64,000 nucleotides of DNA from Actinomycetota bacterium (GCA_020161795.1 JAIUOR010000062.1:1-64000); one strand, 5' to 3'; counted from the stretch's first letter, positions 54,554-62,949 are shown. Numbers and translations: made by a program. The notes: generated from the sequence alone by a model not told the origin.

Positions 54554-55045
54554 GTGAGCAGCGATCGGGTGGCGAGAGCCCATCAGCAATGGCTACGGGA
54601 ACGGCCGGAGGTGGACAGCACCCCGATGCTCGTCATCGCGCGGCTGCATCGGCTGGCGGCGCACCTGACCGCCGAACTCCTGCCGGTATACGCCCAGTTC
54701 GGCCTCGGCGAGGGCGAGTTCGACGTGCTGGCAACCCTGCGCCGCTCCGGCGCTCCCTACGAACTCGCGCCGGGCGAACTCGCCCGCTACACGATGGTCA
54801 CCACCGGAGCCGTCTCCAAGCGGCTCGACCGGCTCGAAGCGGCGGGCCTGATCTCCCGCCGCCCCAGCGAGGCGGACGGCAGGGGCCGGTACGTCGCCCT
54901 CACCACGGCCGGCCGCAAGCTGATCGACGAGGCGTACGCCGCGCACATGCGCAATGAGGCCCGCCTGGTCGGCGCCCTGTCGCCGGACGACCGCGCTTCG
55001 CTCGAACGGCTGCTCAGCACGTGGTTGGGGCAGTTCGAGAACTGA
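54554..55045 (+). CDS. MarR-family transcriptional regulator
   Basis: A 163-residue winged-helix regulator. 'LGEGEFDVLATLRRSGAPYELAPGELARYTMVTTGAVSKRLDRLEAAGLISRRPSEADGRGRYVALTTAG' (described in parts) is the MarR DNA-binding core, residues about 50-120. GTG 54554 follows TATTCT by 6 nt, so the mRNA is probably leaderless. It is divergent from the EamA transporter and shares two operators with it. It is followed after 23 bp by an aldo-keto reductase with its own TAGGTT box. Confidence 0.92.
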   Translation: MSSDRVARAHQQWLRERPEVDSTPMLVIARLHRLAAHLTAELLPVYAQFGLGEGEFDVLATLRRSGAPYELAPGELARYTMVTTGAVSKRLDRLEAAGLISRRPSEADGRGRYVALTTAGRKLIDEAYAAHMRNEARLVGALSPDDRASLERLLSTWLGQFEN

Positions 55046-55068
55046 GGCACCGGGTTAGGTTGGGTTCC

Positions 55069-55893
55069 ATGACGATCCCGACCATCACCCTCGCCCACGG
55101 CGCCGAGATCCCCGCGATCGGCCTGGGCACCTGGCCGCTGCAGGGCGCCGAGGGCGCCACCGCCGTCCGCACCGCCATCGAAGCCGGCTACCGGCTGATC
55201 GACACCGCCGAGAACTACCGCAACGAGGAGGCGGTGGGCCAGGGCGTGCGCGATGCGGGCATCCCGCGCGAGCAGATCTTCCTCACCAGCAAGTTCAACC
55301 GGCAGTGGCACAGCGTGGACGGCGCCCGGCAGGCGGCCGAGGCGTCCCTGCGGCGGCTCGGGGTCGACTACCTCGACCTGCTGCTGATCCACTGGCCCAA
55401 TCCCGACCAGGGCACCTACGTCCAGGCGTTCGAGGGCCTGCTGAAGCTGCTGGACGCGGGTGTCGTGCGGGCCGTCGGCACCTCGAACTTCAAGCCCGCC
55501 CACCTGCAGAACCTGATCGACGCGACCGGCACCGTCCCGGACGTGAACCAGATCAACCTCAACCCCTATGCCACCCGGGCCGCCACGGCCGCCTTCGACA
55601 ACGAGCACGGCATCGTCACCCAGTCATGGAGCCCGATCAAGTCGGCCGAGATGCGGGTCGACCCCGTCCTGGTCGGGATCGCCGAGGCCCACGGCCGGAG
55701 CACAGCCCAGATCATCCTGCGCTGGCATGTGCAGCACGGCTACATTCCGATCCCGAAGTCGGCCAATCCCCAGCGACAACTGGAGAACCTGGCCGTCTTC
55801 GACTTCGACCTCGCCGGCGACGAGGTCGCCACGATCGACGCCCTCGACCAGGGCGAGGCCAACGTCGCCGACTCCGACCAGATCGGCCACTGA
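55069..55893 (+). CDS. Aldo/keto reductase (2,5-diketo-D-gluconate-reductase-like)
   Basis: A 274-residue NADPH-dependent TIM-barrel reductase. The catalytic tetrad is D45 and Y50 (in LIDTAENY), K75 (in LTSKF) and H108 (in LLIHWPNP). 'GTSNFKPAHLQNLI', 'NQINLNPYA' and 'IPKSANPQRQLENLAVFDF' identify the AKR5-like group. It reduces aldehydes or ketones of sugars or carbonyl toxins. TAGGTT exactly 7 nt before the ATG supports this start. It converges with the ClbS-like gene, the stops being one base apart. Confidence 0.94.
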   Translation: MTIPTITLAHGAEIPAIGLGTWPLQGAEGATAVRTAIEAGYRLIDTAENYRNEEAVGQGVRDAGIPREQIFLTSKFNRQWHSVDGARQAAEASLRRLGVDYLDLLLIHWPNPDQGTYVQAFEGLLKLLDAGVVRAVGTSNFKPAHLQNLIDATGTVPDVNQINLNPYATRAATAAFDNEHGIVTQSWSPIKSAEMRVDPVLVGIAEAHGRSTAQIILRWHVQHGYIPIPKSANPQRQLENLAVFDFDLAGDEVATIDALDQGEANVADSDQIGH

Positions 55894-55894
55894 G

Positions 55895-56386
55895 TCAGCG
55901 GTGGCGGCGCAGCTTCTTCATTGCCCACTCGTAGTGGCTGGACGTGGCTGAGACGCAGTAGGCACCGAGGCTGGTGCTGCCCGTCCAGGTGAAGTACCGC
56001 TTGGTGAACAACTCCTCGTCGCTGAAACCCTCGATCAGCGCCATGACCCGCGCGTGGCTGGTCACCAGGTCGGCGTAGGCCTGCTCCAGCGGGACAGCCT
56101 GGGCCTGCTCCCAGAACCTGAGGTTCAGCTCCGGGTAGGTCTTCCAGGTGTAGCCGTCGGGGAAGAACGGCGCGGCACCCCTCCGATTCGCCTCGATCCA
56201 GTCGGCCAGCAGCCCATGCCAGGCGTGCAGATGGAACAGGACGTCCCGCACGGTACGGTCGCGATCCTCGAAAGCGAACTCGGCCAGCCGCCGCTCGGGA
56301 GTCAGTCCGTCGAGCAGGGTTGTCAGTCGCTCGAAACCGGTGCTCGCCTGTTCGAGCAGGACGGCCTTTGACGTCGGACGGGGCAT
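55895..56386 (-). CDS. ClbS/DfsB-family four-helix-bundle protein
   Basis: A 163-residue DinB-superfamily protein. 'RDRTVRDVLFHLHAWHGLLADWIEAN' holds conserved histidines and the tail 'YFTWTGSTSLGAYCVSATSSHYEWAMKKLR' is the signature of the ClbS/DfsB (former DUF1706/IRC4) family. ClbS itself inactivates colibactin by cyclopropane hydrolysis; most relatives are uncharacterised. ATG 56386 has AGGAG 7 nt upstream. It stands alone, divergent from the sulfur operon. Confidence 0.88.
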   Translation of the reverse strand: MPRPTSKAVLLEQASTGFERLTTLLDGLTPERRLAEFAFEDRDRTVRDVLFHLHAWHGLLADWIEANRRGAAPFFPDGYTWKTYPELNLRFWEQAQAVPLEQAYADLVTSHARVMALIEGFSDEELFTKRYFTWTGSTSLGAYCVSATSSHYEWAMKKLRRHR

Positions 56387-56546
56387 CGTTGCTCCTGCCT
56401 TGGTGCGATGGCGCTTCGAGCCTACGCGCCGGGGGCGGCGCACGTCAGGAGCAGGCAGAAAGACCAGCGGATTCATCGATTTCCCCGCCAGCCCAATACC
56501 CAACGGGGTACCGTATGAATAGCCACTCTCCGACTGGAGTTCAACG

Positions 56547-58031
56547 ATGAAACGACTGGTCATTCTCGGCGGCGGAACCGCCGGCACCATGGTCGCCAAC
56601 AAGCTGCGCGCCGCGCTGGGACGACACGAACTGCACATCACGGTCGTCGACCGCGACGACGCCCACCACTACCAGCCCGGCTACCTGTTCATGCCCTTCG
56701 GCATCTACAACACCCACGACATCGTCCGCTCGCGGCATCGGTTCATCGCCGACGGCATCGACCTGCTGCTGACCGAGATCGATCGGGTCGATCCGGCCTA
56801 CCGCATGGTCCACCTGGCCGACGGACGAACCCTGGGCTACGACTACCTGGTGATCGCCACCGGTGTCACCCCGCGCCCGGACGCCACCCCGGGCATGCAG
56901 GGTGCGCTGTGGGGCGACCGGGTCCACGAGTTCTACAGCCTCCCCGGCGCGCAGGCGCTGACCGAGGCGATGCGCCGGTTCCGTGGCGGACGACTGGTCG
57001 TCCACATCACCGAGATGCCGATCAAGTGCCCGGTGGCGCCGCTGGAGTTCACCTTCCTGGCCGACGACTGGCTGCGCAAGCACGGCATCCGCGAGCGGAC
57101 CGAACTGGTCTACGTCACGCCGCTGGACGGAGCCTTCACCAAGCCGGTCGCCTCCCGGGAGTTGAACACCGCCCTGACCGACCGCCAGATCGCGCTGGAG
57201 ACCGACTTCGCCGTCGAGCAGATCGACAACGACACCGCCGAGTTGGTCTCCTTCGACGGCCGGCGGATCGGCTTCGACCTGCTGGTCACCGTGCCGCTCA
57301 ACATGGGCGCCGACTACGTCGCCCGCTCGGGGATGGGCGACGAGCTCAACCTGGTGCCCTGCGACCAGCACACCATGGCCGCGCTCAACCATCCGGACGT
57401 GTACGTGCTGGGCGACGCCGGAACCCTGCAGACCTCCAAGGCCGGCTCGGTGGCCCACTTCGCCGCCGACGTCTTCGTCCACAACTTCCTGGACGAGTTC
57501 CAGGGCCGCCCGGCCACCCACAGCTTCGACGGGCACGCGAACTGCTTCATCGAATCCGGCAACCGCAAGGGCATGCTGCTGGACTTCAACTACACCACCG
57601 AGCCCTTCACGGGCTCCTTCCCCCTGCCCGGCGTGGGTCCGTTCCGGCTGCTGGCCGAGACCCACCTCAATCACGTCGGCAAGCTCGCCTTCCGCTGGAT
57701 CTACTGGAATCTGCTGCTCCCCGGGCGGCCGATCCCGTTCATTCCCACGACGATGAGCCTGGCCGGCAAGCGGGTTGAATCCGATGTCGGGCCGACCGCG
57801 ACCGGCCTGCCGGCGCCGGAGCAGCCCTCCAGCCCAGCACCGCCGCCGCGACCGGCCAAGCCCCGGCTGGAGACCAAACCGCTGGCGGCCCCGCGTCCCG
57901 CACCGGCTCCCGCTGCCGCTGCCGCGGCGCCCGCCATGGCGCCCTCGGGCGGCTACGTCAATCGTCCCGGCGTCGACTCAACCGCCGATCCCGCCACCGT
58001 CCTGCCCGACCCGATCGTCCCAAAGTTCTGA
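56547..58031 (+). CDS. Sulfide:quinone oxidoreductase-like FAD protein with a Pro/Ala-rich tail
   Basis: A 494-residue flavoprotein. The FAD site is 'LVILGGGTAGTMVANKLR' at the N-terminus and the second FAD-contact 'HPDVYVLGDAGTLQTSKAGSVAHFAADV'. Cysteines in SQR-like positions are C161 ('MPIKCPVAPLEF') and C333 ('ANCFIESGNRKGMLLDFNY'), so sulfide or a persulfide could be oxidised with electrons passed to quinone. Residues from about 415 to 490 are a Pro/Ala-rich extension unlike typical SQR. It is co-directional with dsrC (11-bp gap) and dsrE2, giving a sulfur-handling operon. True substrate (sulfide or a carrier-bound sulfur) is unproven. Confidence 0.88.
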   Translation: MKRLVILGGGTAGTMVANKLRAALGRHELHITVVDRDDAHHYQPGYLFMPFGIYNTHDIVRSRHRFIADGIDLLLTEIDRVDPAYRMVHLADGRTLGYDYLVIATGVTPRPDATPGMQGALWGDRVHEFYSLPGAQALTEAMRRFRGGRLVVHITEMPIKCPVAPLEFTFLADDWLRKHGIRERTELVYVTPLDGAFTKPVASRELNTALTDRQIALETDFAVEQIDNDTAELVSFDGRRIGFDLLVTVPLNMGADYVARSGMGDELNLVPCDQHTMAALNHPDVYVLGDAGTLQTSKAGSVAHFAADVFVHNFLDEFQGRPATHSFDGHANCFIESGNRKGMLLDFNYTTEPFTGSFPLPGVGPFRLLAETHLNHVGKLAFRWIYWNLLLPGRPIPFIPTTMSLAGKRVESDVGPTATGLPAPEQPSSPAPPPRPAKPRLETKPLAAPRPAPAPAAAAAAPAMAPSGGYVNRPGVDSTADPATVLPDPIVPKF

Positions 58032-58042
58032 AGGAGCCAGCC

Positions 58043-58357
58043 ATGCCCACCACCCTGATCGGCGGCCGTCCGATCGACGTCAACGACGAGGGCTTTCTGG
58101 TCGCCTACGACCAATGGGACGAGAAGCTGGGCGCGGAACTGGGCCGGCTGATCGGCCTGGAACTCACCGACCGGCACTGGGCCGTGCTGCGCTTCCTGCG
58201 GATGGACTACCCGGCCCGCGGCGAGACCGCCACGTTGCGCCGGGCCAGCACCGTCGGCGGTTTCCCGATCAAGGAGTTGTTCGCGCTGTTCCCCGGCAAG
58301 CCGGCCAAGAAGATGGCCTACGTCGCCGGGCTTCCCAAACCCAAGGGCTGTGTCTGA
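58043..58357 (+). CDS. DsrC/TusE-family sulfur-carrier protein with a single C-terminal cysteine
   Basis: A 104-residue DsrC-fold protein. 'DVNDEGFLVAYDQWDEKLGAELGRLIGLELTDRHWAVLRFLR' (parts) and the C-terminal arm 'AYVAGLPKPKGCV' are diagnostic. The penultimate Cys103 is present, but the second cysteine that true DsrC has 11 positions earlier is alanine (A92), so it cannot form the intramolecular DsrC trisulfide and is TusE-like. It should accept persulfide sulfur and hand it on. It lies between the SQR-like and DsrE2 genes with gaps of about 10 bp. Confidence 0.93.
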   Translation: MPTTLIGGRPIDVNDEGFLVAYDQWDEKLGAELGRLIGLELTDRHWAVLRFLRMDYPARGETATLRRASTVGGFPIKELFALFPGKPAKKMAYVAGLPKPKGCV

Positions 58358-58366
58358 GGAGGCATC

Positions 58367-58948
58367 ATGACCATCACCGAACCCACCGTCGGCGCCCCCA
58401 TCGTCCCCGACTTCGGCGGCGAGGACTGCCCGCTGCCCGCCGAGGCCGAGGCGTCCGAGACCCCGGCCGGCCGCAAGCTGGTGATCATCTGCTCCAAGGG
58501 CAACCTCGACATGGCCTACCCGGGCCTGATCCTGGCCAACGCCGCCCTGGGCGAGGGCATCGAGACCCACCTGTTCTTCACCTTCTGGGGCTTCGACATC
58601 ATCACCAAGTCGCGGATGGAGGACCTGAAGTTCACCATGCTCGGCAACACCGCGATGCACCTCACCCAGGCCCCCAAGCTGCCGATCCCCGCGCTGGCCG
58701 GCGCCATCCCCGGGATGACCAAGATGGCCACCTCGATGATGCGCAAGCAGATCGCCGACCTGGAGATCCCCACCGTCCCCGAACTCCTGGAGCAGATCGT
58801 CGAGATGGGCGGCCACCTGTGGGCCTGCCGGATGTCCTTCGACATGATGCAGCTCAACGAGGCCGACCTATTCGAAGGGGTGGACGCGGTGATCAGCGCC
58901 ACCGACTTCATGGATCTCTCCGAAGGGGCACAGATCATCTTCGTCTGA
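58367..58948 (+). CDS. DsrE2-type sulfurtransferase (DsrE/F/H-like)
   Basis: A 193-residue DsrE-family protein of the DsrE2 class. 'KLVIICSKGNLDMAYPGLILANAALGEG' with C42, 'THLFFTFWGFDIIT' and 'GGHLWACRMSFDMMQLNEADLFEGVDAVISATDFMDLS' with C154 (parts) are the usual conserved segments; hydrophobic residues suggest membrane association. DsrE2 proteins bind persulfide and exchange sulfur with TusA or rhodanese. Neither partner is encoded here, so exchange with the DsrC protein just upstream is likely. A cysteine in the N-terminal 'GEDCPLP' could be an extra sulfur site. Last gene of the operon. Confidence 0.92.
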   Translation: MTITEPTVGAPIVPDFGGEDCPLPAEAEASETPAGRKLVIICSKGNLDMAYPGLILANAALGEGIETHLFFTFWGFDIITKSRMEDLKFTMLGNTAMHLTQAPKLPIPALAGAIPGMTKMATSMMRKQIADLEIPTVPELLEQIVEMGGHLWACRMSFDMMQLNEADLFEGVDAVISATDFMDLSEGAQIIFV

Positions 58949-58955
58949 GACCTCT

Positions 58956-59163
58956 CTTCCGACCTGGGCCGGCTTCCGGATCGGAAGACTCCTGCCGCAC
59001 ATTGGGGGTGCGGATCCGTGGCCCTCGCGATGTCCGATTTCCGCTAGGAATCGTGAGGGCCACGGTGCAGGATTGTCACCATGAACGTCACGTCCGCCGA
59101 CCTCTCCGCTCGTCGGGAGCCGGCCTTACTGGCCGAGAGCCAGCCTTCCGGGCTGGCCCTCGG
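58956..59163. other. Series of strong stem-loops between dsrE2 and ada-alkA
   Basis: Four hairpins lie in 208 bp. They are CTTCCGA/TCGGAAG (58956-58987); CCGCAC/GTGCGG (58995-59013); a 16-bp stem with one G-U pair, arms 59016-59031 and 59050-59065; and CCGAG-A-GCCAGCC / GGCTGGC-C-CTCGG (59133-59163). None is followed by a U-run. They may terminate the sulfur operon, and the last could shape the leader of ada. No gene is recognisable in 58949-59182. Confidence 0.6.
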
Positions 59164-59182
59164 CTCCTAGGGCCGGCCCTCG

Positions 59183-60775
59183 ATGGGAAAGGTCATTCCC
59201 GACGCCGCGACCTGCTACAAGGCGGTGTCCTCGCGCGACCGTCGGTTCGACGGGGTGTTCTACACGGCGGTGGCCACCACCGGCATCTACTGCCGGCCGA
59301 GTTGTCCCGCCCGCACCCCGGCCTTGGCGAATGTCAGGTTCTACCCGACCGCGGCGGCCGCGCAGTCCGCGGGGTACCGGGCCTGCAAGCGGTGTATCCC
59401 CGACGCCACTCCGGGCAGCCCGCAGTGGGACGTCCAGGCCACCACCGCCGGGCGCGCCATGCGGCTGATCGCCGACGGGGTGGTCGACCGCGAGGGCGTA
59501 GGCGGGCTGGCGTCCCATCTCGGCTACACCCCGCGGCACCTCACCAGGGTGCTCACCACCGAACTCGGCGCCGGGCCGCTCGCCCTGGCGCGCGCCCGCC
59601 GCGCCCAGACCGCCCGCTCCCTGATCGATGCCACGCCACTGAGCTTCGCCGAGATCGCGTTCGCGGCCGGCTTCGACTCCGTCCGCCAGTTCAACGACAC
59701 CGTGCGCGCGGTCTACGGGACGACCCCGACCCAGCTTCGCGGCCGGCGCGGACGTCCCCCGACCACACCGGGAACGATCCGGCTGCGGGTCGCCGTCCGC
59801 ACCCCCTTCCACGGCAGCGGGCTGCTCCGCTTCCTCGGACCACGCACGGTGCCGGGGGTCGAGGCCGTCGGCGACGGCTGGTACGCCCGCACCCTACGGC
59901 TGCCGCACGGGCCCGGGACGATCCGCGTCGACCTGCCCGATCTGCCGGACCCCGGCTCCGCCACCATCGGGGTCGAACTCGCGCTGGGCGACCTGCGCGA
60001 CATCACGGCGGCCATCGAACGCGTCCGCCGGCTCCTGGATGCCGACTGCGATCCGGTGGCGGTCGCGGCCGTGCTCGGCCCCGACCCGATCCTCGGTCCG
60101 CTGCTGCGCCACTGGCCCGGGCAGCGCCTGCCGGGCCACGTGGACGGCGCCGAGGTGGCCGTCCGGGCGATCGTCGGCCAACAGATCTCGGTGGCCGGTG
60201 CCCGGACCGTCCTGACCCGCCTCGTCCACGAGCACGGCGAACCGTTGCCCGCCGACATCTTCGCCAGCGGCTCGTCAGCGGGGTGGAGAACAGAAACCGG
60301 GCAATCCGGCCCGGCTGCCGGCACTATCCAGGCAGCAGACCGGAATCACCCGGATTCTGCGGGGCTCACCCGCCTGTTCCCGTCGCCGGAAGCCCTGGCG
60401 GCCCTCGATCCGGCGGATCTGCCGATGCCTCGTGCCCGGGGACGGGCGCTGGTCGGGTTGTGCCGGGCTTTGGCCGACGGCGATCTCGCGCTCGATCGCG
60501 GCCCGGATCGCCACCAGACCCGGCACCACCTGCTCGCGCTCCCGGGCATCGGCGAGTGGACGGCCAGCTACCTGGCGATCCGTGCCCTCGGCGACCCGGA
60601 CGCCTTCATGCCCACCGACCTGGGCACGCGCCACGCGCTGGCCCGCCTGGGTCACGACCCCACCCGCGCCGCCACCCTCGCCGAAGCCTGGCGACCGTGG
60701 CGCTCCTACGCCCAAGCCCTGCTCTGGCAGACGCTGCTCGACCCGGAAGGATGCCCTGATGTGGCACGTGGTTGA
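59183..60775 (+). CDS. Ada-AlkA fusion: methylation-response regulator and 3-methyladenine DNA glycosylase II
   Basis: A 530-residue fusion. Residues 8-80 are the Ada zinc domain with C37, C41, C68 and C71 (GIYCRPSCPART...ACKRC); C37 is the methyl acceptor that turns Ada into an activator. Residues about 85-190 are an AraC-type double HTH. From about 200 the AlkA part follows, with 'AVRAIVGQQISVAGARTVLTRLV', the helix-hairpin-helix 'LPGIGEWTASYLAIRALGDPDAFMPTDLG' and its catalytic Asp. Residues 370-393 are encoded by dispersed repeat copy C and sit between the two AlkA lobes, where family members have a short loop. The end overlaps ogt by 17 bp. Confidence 0.93.
   Translation: MGKVIPDAATCYKAVSSRDRRFDGVFYTAVATTGIYCRPSCPARTPALANVRFYPTAAAAQSAGYRACKRCIPDATPGSPQWDVQATTAGRAMRLIADGVVDREGVGGLASHLGYTPRHLTRVLTTELGAGPLALARARRAQTARSLIDATPLSFAEIAFAAGFDSVRQFNDTVRAVYGTTPTQLRGRRGRPPTTPGTIRLRVAVRTPFHGSGLLRFLGPRTVPGVEAVGDGWYARTLRLPHGPGTIRVDLPDLPDPGSATIGVELALGDLRDITAAIERVRRLLDADCDPVAVAAVLGPDPILGPLLRHWPGQRLPGHVDGAEVAVRAIVGQQISVAGARTVLTRLVHEHGEPLPADIFASGSSAGWRTETGQSGPAAGTIQAADRNHPDSAGLTRLFPSPEALAALDPADLPMPRARGRALVGLCRALADGDLALDRGPDRHQTRHHLLALPGIGEWTASYLAIRALGDPDAFMPTDLGTRHALARLGHDPTRAATLAEAWRPWRSYAQALLWQTLLDPEGCPDVARG
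60291..60359. repeat. Dispersed 69-bp palindromic element, copy C, in frame inside ada-alkA
   Basis: This copy begins CAGAAACCGGG and ends CCCGGATTCTG (arms with one mismatch), with an inner GCTGCC/GGCAGC hairpin. It shares with copy A the preceding GGAGAACA and with A and B the trailing CTGCGG or GTGCGG. At 69 bp it is a multiple of three, has no stop in the ada-alkA frame and so adds about 23 residues without breaking the gene. Confidence 0.75.
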
Positions 60776-61229
60776 CACCCCGATCGGACCGCTACGGCTG
60801 GTCGCAGCAGGCGGCGCGCTGACCGCCATCGAGTTCTCGCCGTTCCGCGACCGCGCCACCGACGAGGTGACGGACGAGGAACCCGTCCTGCTGCAGGCCG
60901 CCGCCCAGCTGGCCCAGTACTTTGCCGGCGAACGCACCGAGTTCGATCTGCCGCTGGCACCGAAGGGCACCCCCTTCCAACAGCGGGTCTGGGCCGAACT
61001 GGTCAAGATCGGCTACGGCCAGACCGCCAGCTACGGCGATATCGCGCACCGGCTCGGCCTCACCAACGCCGCCTCGCGAGCGGTGGGCGCGGCCAACGGA
61101 CGCAATCCGATCCCGATCGTCGTCCCTTGTCATCGCGTGATCGGCGCCGACGGTACGCTCACCGGCTACGCCGGCGGCATCGAGCGCAAGCGGATCCTGC
61201 TCGACCTGGAGCGTCCCACGCTGGTGTGA
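60759..61229 (+). CDS. ogt: Methylated-DNA-protein cysteine methyltransferase
   Basis: A 156-residue suicide repair enzyme. The active site is PCHRV at 123-127 with acceptor C124. 'GTPFQQRVWAELVKIGYGQTASYGDIAHRLG' is the DNA-binding helix-turn-helix, and the arginine finger is in 'NAASRAVGAANGRNP'. It takes methyl groups from O6-methylguanine. ATG 60759 has GGAAGG 8-13 nt upstream and overlaps the end of ada-alkA by 17 bp, so both repair functions are co-expressed as an adaptive-response unit. Confidence 0.95.
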   Translation: MWHVVDTPIGPLRLVAAGGALTAIEFSPFRDRATDEVTDEEPVLLQAAAQLAQYFAGERTEFDLPLAPKGTPFQQRVWAELVKIGYGQTASYGDIAHRLGLTNAASRAVGAANGRNPIPIVVPCHRVIGADGTLTGYAGGIERKRILLDLERPTLV

Positions 61230-61248
61230 CCTGGCCAGCTCACACCAG
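61221..61248. terminator. Bidirectional terminator of ogt and the ABM gene
   Basis: CTGGTGTGA (61221-61229) pairs with TCACACCAG (61240-61248) around CCTGGCCAGC, itself largely palindromic, giving a near-perfect 28-bp palindrome. The stop codons of both convergent genes are part of the stem. Confidence 0.7.
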
Positions 61249-61548
61249 GAAGGTGGCCTCCGGGAAGACCTGGCTGTACTTCTGGGAGCGCCGGGGCTCG
61301 GCCATCATGTCGGCCACGGTGTCGCGCCAGAGCGCGTAGTGGGCGGTCTCCTTGTGCGCCAGGGCGGCCTCCGGGCTGCGGTAGACCTCGACCAGCACGA
61401 ACTGGGTGGGGTCGTCGGCGGACTGCAGCACGTCGAACCGGGAGATCCCCGGCTCATGGATCGAGTGGCGCGCGTTCTCGGCTGAGGCGGCCGCGAACTG
61501 GTCGACCTGATCGGCCTTGACGTGCACGAGGACATGGACGGTGATCAT
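61240..61548 (-). CDS. LsrG-like antibiotic-biosynthesis-monooxygenase domain protein
   Basis: A 102-residue ABM-fold protein. '[74 protein letters not shown]' (parts) matches the pattern of E. coli LsrG (SRFDVLQ...YxxxEAxxxHKxTxHY). LsrG acts on phosphorylated autoinducer-2, but no other lsr genes are present, so the substrate is open. ATG 61548 has GGCGGAG about 10 nt before. It is divergent from the MFS gene 130 bp away and convergent with ogt. Confidence 0.85.
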   Translation of the reverse strand: MITVHVLVHVKADQVDQFAAASAENARHSIHEPGISRFDVLQSADDPTQFVLVEVYRSPEAALAHKETAHYALWRDTVADMMAEPRRSQKYSQVFPEATFLV

Positions 61549-61678
61549 GCTCCAGTCTCCGCCAATCCAGCGCTGCGCGCACCCCGGGACCGGCCTCGAT
61601 TCCTCCGATTTGCACGCCGCGGGGCGCAGTGACAATCTGGAGGGCTGGCCTGGCCGGCTTCGTCACCGGAGAACTCCC

Positions 61679-62938
61679 ATGAACCTCCCCGCGTCCACGC
61701 GTGCCCTCGTCGCGAACCAACCGTTCGTGACGCTGCTGGCTGCCCGGACGATCTCGATGCTCGGCATGGCCTTCGCGCCGGTGGCATTGGCCTTCGGGGT
61801 GCTGCGGCTGCCGGGAGCGGACGCGGGCACGCTCTCGCTCGTCCTGGTCGCGCAGACCACCCCGCAGGTGCTGTTCATGCTGGCCGGCGGCGTGGTCGCC
61901 GACCGCTATCCGCGAGCGGTGGTGCTGCGCTGGGGCGAGTTCCTTACCGGCATCGCGCTGTCGGCGATCGGGCTCATGATGCTCTCTGGCCATACCCCGC
62001 TGTGGGCGCTCTGCGCGGCGGCGGCACTGGCCGGAACCGCCTCGGCCGCGGTCTACCCGGCGCTGACCGGCATCATCCCCGACCTCGTGCCGGCACCGCA
62101 GTTGCAGCAGGCCAACGCCTGGCTGAGCGGCGGCGCGTCCGCGGCCAGGCTGGCCGGCCTGGTGGCCGGTGGCGCGGTGGTGATCTGGCTGGGCGGCGGC
62201 TGGGCGATGGTCACGGCCGGCGCGTTCTACCTGGTCGCGGGGGTTCTGGTGCTCGGGCTGCCGAAGATCTCGGCCACCCTGGCCAGCACCGCGGAGAGCC
62301 CGGTGCGCCAACTCATCGACGGCTGGGGGGAGTTCCGTTCCCGGCAGTGGGTGTGGGTCGTCACGCTGCAGTTCTCGCTGATGATCATGGTGCTGCAGGC
62401 CGCGCACGGCGTCTTCGGCCCGGTGGTGGCCGAGACCGAACTGGGTGGCCCGGCGACCTGGACGACCTTCCTGGCTGCGGAGGCGGTCGGCGCCGTAGCC
62501 GGGGTCGCGCTGGCCTTCGTCTGGAAGCCCAGCCGGCCGATCCTGGTCGCCACCCTGCTGACCTTCTGCGCGGGCATCCCCGCGATCCTGCTGGGCGTCA
62601 GCGCACCGCTGTTGCCGCTGGTGCTCGCGGCCTTCGCGATGGGTGCCAGCTTCGAGCTCTTCGGGGTGTGGTGGATGACCGCCATGCAGAACGAGGTGCC
62701 GGCGGAGGCGCTCTCGCGAGTGGCCTCCTACGACGCGCTGGGATCGCTGATGCTCGGCCCGGTCGGGCTGATGCTGGCCGGGCCGGCCACCGTGCTGTTC
62801 GGCGTCCACACCGCGCTGATCGGTGCCGGCGTGGTCAGCCTGTTCACCACCGGGCTGGCCCTGCTCTCCCCCGAGGTGAGGCAGCTGCGGGCGCGCACCA
62901 CGGCGGTCGCCGATCCCGAGGTCGCCGCTACCGCCTGA
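61679..62938 (+). CDS. MFS transporter (enterobactin-exporter/macrolide-efflux-like)
   Basis: A 419-residue major-facilitator protein with twelve predicted helices. The N-terminus 'NQPFVTLLAARTISMLGMAFAPVALAFGVLRLPG', the loop 2-3 motif 'GGVVADRYPRAVVLRWGEFLTG' and 'AVYPALTGIIPDLVPAPQLQQANAW' place it in the DHA3 group with EntS and Mef-type exporters. The substrate is unknown. ATG 61679 has GGAGAA 6 nt upstream; longer frames run antisense to the LsrG-like gene. The intergenic space to the next convergent gene is only 11 bp. Confidence 0.92.
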   Translation: MNLPASTRALVANQPFVTLLAARTISMLGMAFAPVALAFGVLRLPGADAGTLSLVLVAQTTPQVLFMLAGGVVADRYPRAVVLRWGEFLTGIALSAIGLMMLSGHTPLWALCAAAALAGTASAAVYPALTGIIPDLVPAPQLQQANAWLSGGASAARLAGLVAGGAVVIWLGGGWAMVTAGAFYLVAGVLVLGLPKISATLASTAESPVRQLIDGWGEFRSRQWVWVVTLQFSLMIMVLQAAHGVFGPVVAETELGGPATWTTFLAAEAVGAVAGVALAFVWKPSRPILVATLLTFCAGIPAILLGVSAPLLPLVLAAFAMGASFELFGVWWMTAMQNEVPAEALSRVASYDALGSLMLGPVGLMLAGPATVLFGVHTALIGAGVVSLFTTGLALLSPEVRQLRARTTAVADPEVAATA

Positions 62939-62949
62939 GGACGCACCGC

